Positions 52,775-64,000 of a stretch of 64,000 nucleotides of DNA are shown one piece after another (the first letter of the stretch is position 1; every line of letters begins with the position of its first letter). The notes under the pieces were generated by a model. It was not told where the DNA came from. It worked only from the letters and a program-made list of their open reading frames with translations, and made no database searches. Source of the DNA: Zymoseptoria tritici IPO323 (taxonomy: Eukaryota > Ascomycota > Dothideomycetes > Mycosphaerellales > Mycosphaerellaceae); assembly GCF_000219625.1 (NCBI RefSeq), contig NC_018216.1:62001-126000 (forward strand), read 5' to 3'. The position numbers were made by a program, and so were the translations under genes.

Positions 52775-54777
52775 ATGTTATCTCCTTCTAATGTTGCTGC
52801 CCTCGAAGCCTTACTAGCTCTACTACCGCCCTCGCTGTCGCCGCCGGCTACCTAGCTATATACGCGATTCCTTAAAGACGAGCTCTTAAATAGTAGTAGA
52901 TACGATCCTAATGTTCTCGCGGCTACCGCGTAGGCTAAAGAGGCGGTAGATAATAATATCGCGGCGGTAGAGAGGGCGGTAGAGGCTACCTATTAAGGAT
53001 TAAGTTAGCGAGATAATAAGAATAGCCGTAAGGGAGCCGCTAGTAATAAGGGAGTTATTAGTCGCGGTATCGGTAGTAGTAGTAAGGAAGAAGAAGAAGA
53101 CTCTATACTAACTAAGGAACGTTACCGTCGCCGGCAGCGGCCGACGATAGCGTTATTCGAGGATATACTACCTATCGACGAGTAGCGTATATTCGTATTA
53201 AAGGATAAGCTAGACGTATACCTAAAGGACTATACTATCTACTATAGCTAGGAGATAGGTACGAACGGCGGTAAGAAGAAGAACGATACCGGCAACGTAT
53301 AGAAGACGCCTCTTATATACGCTAAAGGTAGGAGCGAGAACTAGATACAATAACGCCGTAAGAAGCTAGATAATACTAGTATTAAGAAGGTACGTAATAA
53401 GGAGTCGAAGAAGACGAAGTGCCCTATAAGGATTAACGTATATACTATCGATAAGGAGAATCCGAGTAGCGAATAGAAGCTATCGACAAATAATAAGGCC
53501 TATAACTATCTAGGAGTTAATACTATTAGACTAGCGACTTACCGTCGCTCTAGCTTTAGTCTTAAGGTTACGTAGTTCTTTATAGATAGCTAAGTAGCTA
53601 GTATTGCTCCGAAGAGGTTGTTATATTAGGCTAAGATAAGGTTCTACGGCACTACTAATATAGCGAGAGCAATACTATAGTAATTAACCGATATATATAA
53701 CGTAGCTGCTCGTATACGTACCCTTAAGCTCTAGTCTATAATACCTATAGGCTACGCCCTTAACCTCCTTCGCGACTATAGCTTCTTTAGTAGACCGACT
53801 AATCCTTAAGACACTATAAGGTCGTTGTTCTAGGCTTATCCGGAGATTATTAAGATAGCTAAGGCGAATAGACCGGATTAGCTAATTTTAGACTACACTT
53901 ATAAGACGTAGAGATATAAGCTTCTACTACTCTATATCTACTTTATAACGAGGACTAGCATTATATTACCCTTAGCTTATATACTTATACTAGGGGAAGA
54001 TAACGAGAACTATATAGAAGCTCTTAGATATCTTAAGGAGCTGCTAGAAGAGTATAGTATAGCTATGCCTTTAACTATGTTGTACGACCGAGACGAGGCT
54101 CTTATAAAGGCTCTTGCTCGTATATTCCCTAATATTAAGACTTAGCTCTATATATAGTATATAAACGCCGACGTAAAGGCTTAGGCTAATACGAAGTTTA
54201 GCATAGCACGGCTTAATACTAATACGTTTACTAAGAAGGAGGTAGCTAACGACTTCCTTAATATATACCGACACTATATAAACTTACTAACTATAGCTAA
54301 CTTTAAGACTCGTATAGACGAGCTAAGAGCGGTAAAGCTTAAGGACGAGTAAGACAACGACAACTAGTAGGACATAGTCGACTACCTCTAGCGTACGTAG
54401 TAGAATAACTATAAGCACCTCTACGTAAAGGCTTAGACTAATAACAATCGATACTATAGCCTTATAACAACATCCCCTAGTAAGGGTAGCTACGCCGGCT
54501 TAAAGGACTAGCTTAGCTCTACGCGGAACGACATTATAGGCCTACTTAACCGCATAGAGCTATATTACGAGTATTACCTTATGCGCTATAGAGCATTACT
54601 TATAAAGGCTAAGAGCTCGGCAATTACTACGTTCCGAACGAAGGCGTTCTAGTAAAGGGTAGTACGTATCGTAAGTTTATAAGTACTTAAGCTAGCCGAT
54701 AGTTAGCTACTTAAATTAAAGTAAGAGATAGCTAAGGAGAAGGACTTACCGTCCTATACAATGCTAGCGTATACTAG
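52775..54777 (+). pseudogene. MULE (Mutator-like) transposase relic
   Basis: A reading frame from ATG 52775 can be followed to about 54777, interrupted only by TAG and TAA codons. The MULE core is seen around 53700-54230: LDYTYKT (the family DxTYKTN block), then YIEALRYLKELL, YDRDEALIKALARIFPNIKT, matching PF10551. A later PSKGSYAGLK segment at about 54475 fits the conserved region before the C-terminal zinc-binding part of fungal MULEs. CpA and TpG are almost absent while CpG is kept, a RIP hallmark. The C-terminal SWIM-type region is missing: homology ends where the LTR at 54778 begins. Confidence 0.75.
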
Positions 54778-55052
54778 TGTAAGGGTCTGAACCGAAGTTG
54801 CGCACAAAGGTCCAGATCCGAATGTATAAAATTCTAAAGCTACCGAAAAGAAGATCTATCTAGAACAACGGAACGTCGAGTATAAGCTATGTATACGCGT
54901 AGCGTCGCTTAGCGCATACGTAGCCTTCTAGTCGGCCGAAAGGAAGCTTGTTCCCGATTCGGCCTAGTGGATTTCTAAACCGGCGTTCGTCCGTTAGGCG
55001 TTGGCCTAGGCATCGGCACAGCCGATGCAGCCTTAGGCACTAGCCTCTAACA
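54778..55052 (+). repeat. 275-bp LTR-like sequence (TG...CA)
   Basis: Starts TGTAAGGGTCTGAACC and ends CTCTAACA. It interrupts the MULE frame. A hairpin GCATCGGC-ACA-GCCGATGC is at 55010-55028. The flanks (ACTAG before, ATACC after) are not a direct repeat, which argues against a solo LTR with intact target duplication and fits a 5' LTR whose partner lies beyond the window. No clear tRNA-complementary primer site follows. Confidence 0.55.
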
Positions 55053-55800
55053 ATACCCCCCCCCCCTATCCCCACCCCTAATCGCAAAACCGGTGTAACT
55101 ATTAAATTCGCCTCAAAATTCTACCCTATCCCTAGAAATTTAGCTCCGTTACCTCCTAACCTACTAATCTTATGCTCTACAGCTTATAAAAAGCCGGAGG
55201 TAAAGGGTCTATTCTACTTAGCTATTTAACCTCCGGGAAATTGTTAGGTATTGTAGTAGGGAATATCGCACTATTACGTGTAGTCTGTATCTAGCTTTAG
55301 CTTCGTGTGCAGGTCGGAGGATTATTAAGACACCTACGGAGGAACAGGACATCGACTACTAGCACCTCCGGAAGGACCTTCGATACGCATACGAGGCCTA
55401 ATAGTACAGAGCACTTAATACTACCTCTTTTGCCCCCCTACCTTTTACTCTAATTGTATAGTTTACCGCCCTTTTTGCCCCCTATGCTACTCTATACGTC
55501 CGCACTACTACTATCCGCGGGAGATCGGAACCTTTAGAAGTTCCCCCCTTACATTTTGGTAGACGATGTAAGACTCCTTCCTTTGCGAAAGCGGAGAAGG
55601 AGGATATACAAAGGATAGGCAGTAGTGCGGAAGTGCGGAGCGGCTACGACCTCGACAATAGCGCCGGTCGCATTGCGAGTACTTACGATGCATACGACAA
55701 ATACCCTCCCTCGAAGAAAGGATTACGATATACCTCTGCCCCTTAGCTAGGGCAGTAGGCTTAAGTACCTAAGATTAAAGTCTAAGTTTAAAATATAAAG

Positions 55801-55914
55801 TACCTTAATGCACAAATCGCTATGTACACATTGCTAGATCTACTACCGAATACACCCTACCTTAATATACAAATCGCTGTGTGCACATTGCTAGATCTAC
55901 TACCGAATACACCC
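55801..55914. repeat. 57-bp tandem duplication
   Basis: Two copies, starting TACCTTAAT at 55801 and 55858, differing only by a few C/T and G/A changes. Confidence 0.85.
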
Positions 55915-56104
55915 TAAATATACGAACATATAGACATATTCCCTATACCCTACCGAGCTACACACCCTACGCCGAGCAGCTCGTCGATATAGCCTAAGAA
56001 GGAGAAGGAAGAAACCGAGGGAGCGAAAGAGTACATAAAAAAGGGACACTAACATCGCATAGAGTCTCGGTATAAAGCGCTCTCGCACTAATGCATACAA
56101 CCGC

Positions 56105-56745
56105 GCTACCGGACTCGGATGTACGCCCTTAAAGCGCGACGCTATAGCGGAGAGCATATCGACTACAATAGACGCGATTTAGGGTAAAAAGAAGCCTCCT
56201 AGGCCTAAAATCGTACTGCTATAGCTTTTCCTATGCCCGACTACCTACTAGTAAAGGTAAGCGAGACGAGCGGCGACCGCATTTTATCTCTTGTTTAGCG
56301 GCCCGCAGTGCCCTGCATGCTCCGAAAACGAGTGAATATAACCCCTTAAGTACCTGGAATATCGCGCCGGTCGCGGTAAAAGCTATAATAGATATAATGG
56401 ACATTAGAGATTATCGCTCCTAAACCTATACGAGCGACTACGCTACCGAGCTTAACTGCACGCCTTTGAAACGCGACACTGCTACGGAGATAATATCGAC
56501 TCTAGCGGATGCAAAATAGGGTAAAAACAAGCCTCCTAGGGCTAAAATCGTACGGCTATAGCTTTTCCTACGCCCGACTACCTGCCGAGGTAGGTACGCT
56601 AGGCGTGCGGTAAACCCTATACGAGGCGCTCGTAAAGAAAAGAAAGAGAAACAGGGTAGAAAAAGAGCCCTTAAGTACCTAGAAAACTTTACTAACCGCC
56701 GTAGTAGCTACAATAGACATACTAGACATTAGAGAATACTCGGTT
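56105..56745. repeat. Diverged tandem repeat, period about 325-337 bp
   Basis: Anchors TAGGGTAAAAA (56180 and 56517) and CCCTTAAGTACCT (56343 and 56668) recur in the same order with unequal spacing. The copies differ by many transitions and some indels. Confidence 0.7.
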
Positions 56746-57502
56746 ACGTAAGCCGTCCCGCGCTCTCGATAGAATGGCTATAAGAAACGAGACTAACTAG
56801 CTATTATAGCGTAGGCGTCGCGAATACCCTAAGAAACGTCGCCCTATCGCACCGATCGTCCGACCGCTCCTCGGTGTTGCTTTCCGAGGTAATAGCAGAT
56901 AATATCGCTACGAACCCTACACTAGAACTAGGGAGCACATAAGCCCTACCTAGATCTACCGACACTAGGTTCTCGGTACGAGAATGCGATGTGTAGTTCT
57001 CGGCTCTAGCTAGCTAGAATAGTCTAAGAGGTATAACCTTTCGAGGATGCGATGTTTCCTAGACTAAATTAGGAAGAGGGTCTAGTAAACAAATAATACC
57101 GAGCTACGGACCCTAGACGTATCCCTAGTCCTTATTTCCCTACCCTAGGCTCTTCTATACCGCACGAGAAGCGATCCCGCCTTATTCTCGAGTTTCTAGA
57201 TACTTAGCCGTCCTATGTGCCCGGAACGTACGATTACACCCTGCCCGCACTAAGGAGACTATCGAATATAGCCCTAGACTATATGTAAACGGCATAATTA
57301 GCTGTAATGCACTACTAGCAGCAACAATGTTTCCTAGACTAATAGTCTAGCAAACCCTCGAGAGCTTTAAATAGCCTACTCCCGCCGCCCCGGTATCGAC
57401 GACGACTTGCTAACCTTTTCCTATACGCCTTCCGAATACGCATCTGCACCCCTTACTTCCTATTTCCCTATTTGCGATACTAAGCTGCACATCGCTATTA
57501 CG

Positions 57503-60000
57503 ATGTCTCCTAATAACACTCCTAACAACGGCCCGGACGGACCCTCCCGTCGCGGCTATCTTAATACTCCCTCGGAGATTCTCCGCAACACCCTAAGCAC
57601 CGGCGAGGCTTCCGGAACTAATAGCCCTATCTAGGCACCTTCCGATGCTCGCGCCTTCCGCGATAGTAATAGGATTCTATTAGCTCGCTTTACGACTAAT
57701 TCGACTAAAGGGTCGACTAATAAGGCTCTCCCTTAAGCCGAAGGGATTGCTGCTGTAGCGACCTATAGTACAGTTCCCGCTCCCTAGCCTACTAACATAA
57801 ACATCGCAGATCTTGTTACTGCCCTTACCGCGGCTACTTATAATAATAGGGCCCCTACTTACCGTAGTCGCGTACCCTTCCCTAGAGAGCCTAGTACTCT
57901 ATCCTTCGACAGTAAGGATGCCTTAACTTTCTTCTAGACTATAGCCGACTTCTTCGATTCGTACTTTAAAGGATTACGCACTCCTAATAGGGAAAGGATC
58001 CGACTTGCTGCTCGACACTCGGTACTAGATATTCGAGCTTAGCTCGAGAGTCTTTTAGGCTTCGACAGCGAAAACTACAAAGCTTTTAAGGAAGAGGCTC
58101 TTTCCTACTATTAGTGCTATAATAGCTAGGTATATAAGTATAGCCTCCCTTTCCTCGAAGAGCTATGCGCAAAGGAAAGAGTCTAGGATATCTCCGGACA
58201 GAAGGATAACCTACGTTAGTACGTTATAACGTTTAAAGCGGTCTCGAAAAGGATACCTCTTAAACAGTACAACGAAGTCGCTCGATACTACCTCTTCCTT
58301 AAAGGCTTGCCCTCCGAGGTAGGACAGGAAATTATAAACAAGCTCGAAGTAGACGTCTCGAACCTAGCCTCCTGTACTTAGCTTCCTCTATTGTACGATG
58401 CGACACTTAAGTACGTTATAAGCCGCATAGCTTACTAGGAGTTATACGGCAAGGGCAAGAGCTAGGTTACTAGCTAGCTTGTTAACTAGACTAAGAAGAG
58501 GTATCCGAAGCTAGATATATCGAACGATAGAGTCTAGTTGTTACGCGTACTAAAAGAGAAGCTGCCGGATATAGAGGACCTATCTAAAAAGCTTTCTAAG
58601 ATAACTATTACTAAGATTAAGCGTGCAAGAGCTAAGAGAAGTGCACGTATAGCTGTTAATCTACCTAGAGACTTTCCGAAGTCTTATATAGCTACGCTGC
58701 ATACCGATAACACCCCTAATTCTCCCGAGTACTACTCGTATAATGTCGCTAGACCTAGACTAGTGCCCTATTAGTCGTCTAGCAGCTCGAACCCCTTCTA
58801 CTAGGAAGCCTCTAAGTATATATACTTTTATTGCTTTAAACCCGGTTATAGTGTTTATAAATGTAAGTACATAAACTACCTCCTAAGTGCGGGCTAGACA
58901 CACCGCGACAGTAAAAAGAAGTAGTATATCGGACGAGAAGGTAATGTTAACAGACGCAAGGTGCAGTTTAGGAACTAGCCGGATTAGCCTAAGCTCCGGA
59001 TAATAGCTCCCGCTATCGAGAAAGCATAGGGAAGGGCTATTACTTAGCCTACCGACGCGAATCTCGAGGATGCTAAGAAGTACTAGCTAGCTTATAAACT
59101 ACCTATAGCTACCTTTGCTCCTCGGACACGTATACCGAGTATACCTCTTAACCCGGCACTTATTCCTAGCCCTGTTCTACCGACCTTAACATCTGCACCC
59201 TCGTTACTAGCTTAACCTAGTTACCTAGGCTAAGGCTTAGGTCCCCCTATAGGACCCGCACTAGCGACGAACATAAATAGAAACTAGTACAACATCGTCG
59301 CTAGAAGTACAGTTCCTAATAATCTAGTGTACATTAATAAGCGAGACCCTCGTGCCCCCTATGTAAATTAGATCCGTACTAACTCTCTGTCTACGAACGC
59401 TGCGACTAGGCTAACGAGCACGACTAAGGGAAAGGAGCTAGCTGCTAAGCCGAGCAATAATACTAGCCGTATTATAAAGCTAAAGAAGATAGTGTCTATC
59501 GAGATCGATACCCGCTAGATCCCTAATACAGAAGAGTATATAAAGGTAGTCGAAGAAGGCTCGCAGTCGACATAGGGCACTCTTACTAGTAATAGTACAT
59601 TTAACACCGGTAACCAGCCGCAGTCCGTAAACGACAGCCAGACCTAGGACCCTACTAGAAGTATAGATCTAGATCCTACCCCTCCTTCTTAGGGCTTCGT
59701 TAACCCCCCGCTACTAAAGAAAAAGAAGAACTAGAAGCCTGCTGCGACTAGAAAGGGTGCGTAGAGAAGGGATATTTACCTTCGAGAGCGGCTTAATATA
59801 GAAAAAGTGCTACTCGATAGGATACTAGCGCAGCCGTCTAATATCCCTATTAGGGAGCTTCTCGCTGCCTCGCCTACCGTAGCTAGGGGACTTCTTAAGC
59901 GCTATGCTCGGAACTAAGAAGACTTCGCAATAGCTGCTAAGGAAGCCGGGCTGTCGATTATCGTTAAGGAGGACAACATTGCTGCTACTACAGTATACTA
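57503..60000 (+). pseudogene. gypsy gag relic
   Basis: ATG at 57503 starts MSPNNTPNNGPDGPSRRGYL. A capsid-like part around 57890-58350 (TLSFDSKDALTFF, ARYYLFLKGLPSEVGQEI) is followed by a nucleocapsid knuckle at about 58821-58862: the CX2CX4HX4C pattern has lost its first Cys and its His, both replaced by Tyr through single G-to-A or C-to-T changes. Stops are TAG/TAA. The 3' limit is approximate. Confidence 0.7.
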
Positions 60001-61640
60001 GTACGATATAGACGAGCCGCTTCGTTCTTATAGGGTACGAGTCGAGTTTAAACTTAGCAGTGCTACCGCTAAGCATATCCTGCCCTCTAGATTTTATATA
60101 CGCAATAGGTTCGTAGAAGAGATAAAAGACAATAACCCTGCTTTCCTCGGTCCTATAGTTAAGGAGCTATATATTACGATGCCCCCGAGACTAATGTAGG
60201 ACCTATACGAAGACCCTAAGGACGCGAGGCTGTCCTTTAACGACTGAGACTATATTATTGTACCCTTGCCCGTTGTAAAATGCATTGTCGGTCTAAAACG
60301 ATATAGGGAACGTCGTGCTATAATTAACGAGGGATCTAAAGGGAACATTATAAGCTAGTCTGCGGTAAAGAGAGTAGGTGTTAGCATACGCACCTGCCGG
60401 CTAATACAGATAAATACGGTTAGTAGCTATGCGGATTTCCTAGGTATTGCAGAGCGGGTACTAATCGAAGTTATAGGAGTTCTTACCTACTTGTCGTTTC
60501 TTGTTATATAGACTATACCTTTCCTTCTCGGCCGACCATAGACTAGACAGGTGCGGCTTAGATCTGTAAACTACAACGACGGGTCCCTCGAGTGTATAAT
60601 CGCGACACCGGATAGAACAACGATTACCTTTACTAGAGTTAAGGGATACGGAGACAGGTACGGTCCGACCGAGGCATTTTATACGACTAAGCCCGAGGAG
60701 TTAGGAAACGAGTAGGCTACCGACACCCTAGTAACGCGGTAGCATTATTTAACTATCCGGAGGATTACTTACAGTTGTCCGGAACGAGACTACTAGTCGA
60801 AGTCGACCCGAAACCTTTCCCAGACCCCGGGTCTAGCAAACATTTCCTTAGCACCTAGGATAAAGTAAGGGCTTAGGAGGAGTTCCGGACTATTACCTCG
60901 ACAAGATACACCCTTAATCCCTCGGATATAGTCTAGGAAACTACCTTACAAGCTCGAGTAGCGTCGCTGCTTATCGAGTAGGCGGATATTCTCTAGTTAG
61001 ATTACCTCTAGCGTAAAACAGAATAGGAGGCAGGATCCGCTCCGAATGCATACACTATGTACAAACGTAAGGCGGACAAGATTAGACCCGTTAATAGTAG
61101 TATTTACGATACTAGTAGCAAGCCCCCTAGTAGTACTTTTAACTAGCGGCAGAGATGTCTTAAAAATAAGGCTAAACTTATACCGAGTACGCACCCCTAG
61201 GACAATAAGTATCTTATCCCTAAGTTTTCCGACATCGAGAAGGGTTCGAGACTTACCCCTAAACGCATAAACAGCTTTAAGACTACGATCGAACTAAAGC
61301 CGAAAGAACTCGAGCTTTTTTATGCCTATCTCTTCCGACGAGAGAAGTCTCTTGCTTAGGATTTCTTACATGTCGGTCGCCTTAACGAGGATGTTTCCCT
61401 ACTAGTAGAGATCCGCACGATTCCGCACAAGGCCTAGTAGTGCAAGAACTTCCCTATCCCCGCAGCCCTCGAGAAGGTAGTAATATAGATAGTTAGTAAG
61501 CAAGCCCGTAATAGAGTAATCGAGCTATCCTATAGTGTATACCGGAACCCCTAGTTTATCGTACAAAAGAAGCTAGACAACCTAAAGCTACTAAAAGCTA
61601 AGGACCCTATGCCGGAAGGGGAGCGTATCTAGGAAAAGAA
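60001..61640 (+). pseudogene. gypsy protease and linker relic
   Basis: A block around 60310-60420 (INEGSKGNI, VSIRTCRL) resembles the retropepsin-like region of fungal gypsy polyproteins where DEGS or similar is expected; Asp to Asn again fits RIP. Between here and the RT there is a long low-similarity linker. Confidence 0.45.
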
Positions 61641-64000
61641 GGAGAAGAAGAAGTACCGACTTATTAACTTAGCTACAGAAGTAAACCGTATTACGCTAAG
61701 GGATGCTAACATGCTACCGGACGTAGACTCCTTTTCCGCAGACTTCGTAGGGTGCACTACTACCTCGCTTATAGACCTCTTCTCTAGATACGACCAAATA
61801 CCCCTAGCCGAGCACTGTCGGGACCTTACCTCCTTTTATATACCGCTCGGGCTGTTTAGGCATATAGGCATTCTTATAGGCGGAACGAATTTGGTCGCTT
61901 AGTTCTAAAGGATTATAACTACTATCCTTTAGGAGTATATAAATTACCGAGCTCGCCCCTTTCTAGACGATATTAGAGTTAAAGGTCTACGTACTACGTA
62001 CGATAACGAGGAAACCGAGCCCGGCATCCGACGTTAGGTTGCTAAACATATTACGAACCTTAACATAGTCCTTGCCGACATTAAGAGAGCCGGACTTACT
62101 ATATTAGCTCTTAAGTCGCGATAGTTCTCGACAGGGGTACTAATTGTCGGGTACGTTTGTAATGTGTATAGCCGTTACCCTAATAAAGTACGAGTCGTTA
62201 AGATTACCGAGTAGCCTGCTCTAGACAACCCTAAGGAGGTTCGAGTATTCCTAGGCGTAGTCGTATACTTCCGCATCTAGATTAAGAAGTATGCACAGGT
62301 ATTAGCTCCGCTATATAATCTACTAAAGCCTAATATGTGCTAGTGTTAGACCGCCGAGCATAACGCATTAATAGAGAAATTAAAGAAGGCTCTCGTTACT
62401 ACACCGGCTCTTAAGACTATAGACTACGTTTCGGGAGGACAGATTATCCTTACTGTTAATGCATCCGGGGATAGGTTCGGAGTAGTCCTTATGCAACGAG
62501 ATGTCGACAACTATAAGACAAGACACCTATCTCGGTATAAAAGCGGCATCTAGAAGCCGAACGAGCGAAAGTTCGACGCTAGGAAACTTAAGTGTCTTAG
62601 TGTTTTAAAGGTATTAAAGAAACTAAAGCACTATCTCTACGGTGTTTACTTCCTACTTAAGCTAGATGCGAATACTCTAGTCTATTAGTTAAACCGACTA
62701 CCGACCGACTTACCTAACGTAGTAATAATAAGGTAGCTTTTATAGATACGACTATTTAATTTCGATGTAAAGCATATTCCCGGCCGACTATATACTACTA
62801 CAGATGCGCTATCTCGATAACCGCGTACTTAGTCCGATAACATCGACGAGGAGCATAAGCAGGACTATAAAGAAATAATTAACAGCACGCTATATATAGT
62901 ATACGCGAATCGTGTCGAGGCCGAAGAGATTACCCCTACTCTAGAAGAGGAACTTGTTCGGAACAGCATTAACGGCTTCCTCTTAGACTTCTACCGCAAT
63001 GTAACATACTACCTCCTAACTCTTCGACGACCGGTAGGAGTAAACAGGAACAGCTAGCATGCCTTTAAGAAACGGGCATCTCGCTACTTAGTTAGGGAGC
63101 GCTGCCTATAGTATTAGAAAAGAATTAATAAGCCGCTATATAGAGTTATTAATAAGGAGTCTAAGCAGAAGTCGATTATCCGTACCCTCTATAGGGACCC
63201 TACCTCCGGCTATAGAGGGCGTAAAGGGACCTATATAAAGATCGCTTGTCGGTATTACTAGTAGGGACTATATAAGTAGGTCCGAGATTTCGTCGGAAAG
63301 TGCCCTAAGTATCTTCTTCGATCGTCCGGACTAGCGAGTATGTCGGAACTACACCTAAGATACAACAGCTATATTAGCGAGTTATAGTATGTAGACGTCG
63401 TTTATATCGATAGCTCTGGAAGCATTATTATAGCTAGGGAGTCTCTCTCTAGATAGCCGGAAGGAAGGATCGTAAATAAGGGGTAGAATTAAGGTGTAAG
63501 CTTAAAGTAGGTCGCGAAGTTTCTTTTTAAGGACGTCTTCTTACGCACTAGAGCCTATAACCGGATCTTCTTTAATAGAGGGCCTAAGAACTACGGCGAT
63601 GTGCCTAAACTGCTAGCTTAAATAGATACAAACCTTAGTCGTATATCCGCCTACTACCCTAAAGCGAACGGTCTAGTCGAGCGTAGACATCCTAACATCC
63701 TAGACGTCCTCTTAAAGTGTACGTAGAGCAAGCTAAAGGGCTAGAGATCCTTTTTCTACGCAGCACTATAGGCAGACCGTACTACTGTTCGTAGGTCTAC
63801 GGGATATACACCGGCAAGTCTTTTCTATACATTTAATATCGTCCTACCTATTAAGCTGCGGTACAACACTTAGAAAACGATTAACTAGAAGACGGTTCGT
63901 ACGACCGAAGACTTGCTAGCCGCTCGAGTAAGGCAGATCTTCTGCTCTAAGAAGGATATTAGAGAAGTTACCGCCCTATAGCGTAGGCTACGAGATGCCT
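61641..64000 (+). pseudogene. gypsy pol relic (RT, RNase H, integrase; truncated by window)
   Basis: RT at about 61660-62300: ANMLPDVDSF, SLIDLFSRYDQIPL (RT motif A region) and PFLDDIRVKG (the catalytic YxDD box as FLDD is intact). RNase H at about 62400-62820: GGQIILTVNASGDRFGVVLMQ and YLYGVYFLLKLDANTLVY, then the HIPGRLYTTTDALSR end. Integrase from about 63180: YRGRKGTYIKIACRYY, YVDVVYID and AYYPKANGLVERRHPNILD. The sequence passes 64000 still in pol. Confidence 0.85.

Larger units (their letters stand above)
55053..57502. other. Leader region of the gypsy element
   Basis: No recognised coding. It opens with an 11-C run at 55056-55066. Short protein-like stretches near 55260-55410 are not identifiable. 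It contains the repeats listed separately. Confidence 0.5.
54778..64000 (+). mobile_element. Ty3/gypsy retrotransposon, RIP-inactivated, runs off the window
   Basis: Coding relics on the plus strand in gypsy order: gag (57503 on), zinc knuckle, protease, RT, RNase H, integrase up to the window end. If the LTR at 54778 is its 5' LTR, the leader is unusually long (2.45 kb) and contains two tandem duplications; the left limit is therefore inferred. All frames are riddled with RIP-type stops, so the copy is dead. The 3' LTR is outside the window. Confidence 0.75.

Overview
This is a chromosomal segment of a filamentous ascomycete, most likely a Dothideomycete near the Mycosphaerellales. The reasons are canonical GT-AG introns of about 49-110 bp, fungal-only families (Lnp1 lunapark, Mcp1, fungal NTE1, DUF7918, Zn2Cys6 regulators), and transposons carrying the C:G to T:A signature of repeat-induced point mutation (RIP). 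The phylum is firm; the class is inference.

Layout. Positions 1-13.5 kb hold a small family of paralogous F-box genes on the minus strand (1-638 partial, 1232-2547 frameshifted, 11975-13453 intact). A complete RIP-mutated Ty1/copia element (2694-9049, 171-bp LTRs, 5-bp target duplication ACGGG) sits 146 bp upstream of the second copy, and an unrelated coiled-coil gene lies at 9459-10892. Positions 13.9-30.8 kb are a gene-dense core: a large basic-tailed hypothetical, LNP1, a GlcG/HbpS-like protein, a DUF7918 protein, a secreted protein, PAF1 and NTE1.

Positions 31.2-42.4 kb look like an accessory catabolic or secondary-metabolism neighbourhood: a salicylate-hydroxylase-like FAD monooxygenase, a cytochrome P450, an alpha/beta hydrolase, an AIG2/gamma-glutamylcyclotransferase-like protein, a Zn2Cys6 regulator, a small cysteine-rich secreted protein (effector candidate) and a GT17 glycosyltransferase. 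A broken membrane-protein fragment follows at 42.8-43.6 kb. Positions 44-50.4 kb return to housekeeping genes: MCP1, a HAD hydrolase, two conserved hypotheticals and a WW-domain protein.

From about 52.7 kb to the end the sequence changes abruptly into a RIP-inactivated transposon block. A Mutator-like (MULE) transposase relic is cut off exactly where a 275-bp LTR-like sequence begins, and a Ty3/gypsy element (gag, protease, RT, RNase H, integrase) then runs off the window end, which suggests nested insertion. Outside the transposons I found no tRNA, rRNA or CRISPR.

The most interesting observations are: a strand-position asymmetry of RIP across the two copia LTRs (outer edges spared, inner parts mutated); a half-tRNA initiator-Met primer site; a possible extra antisense reading frame between copia pol and its 3' LTR; different CpG fates in the two RIP blocks; and two perfect inverted repeats in the promoters of the accessory cluster.
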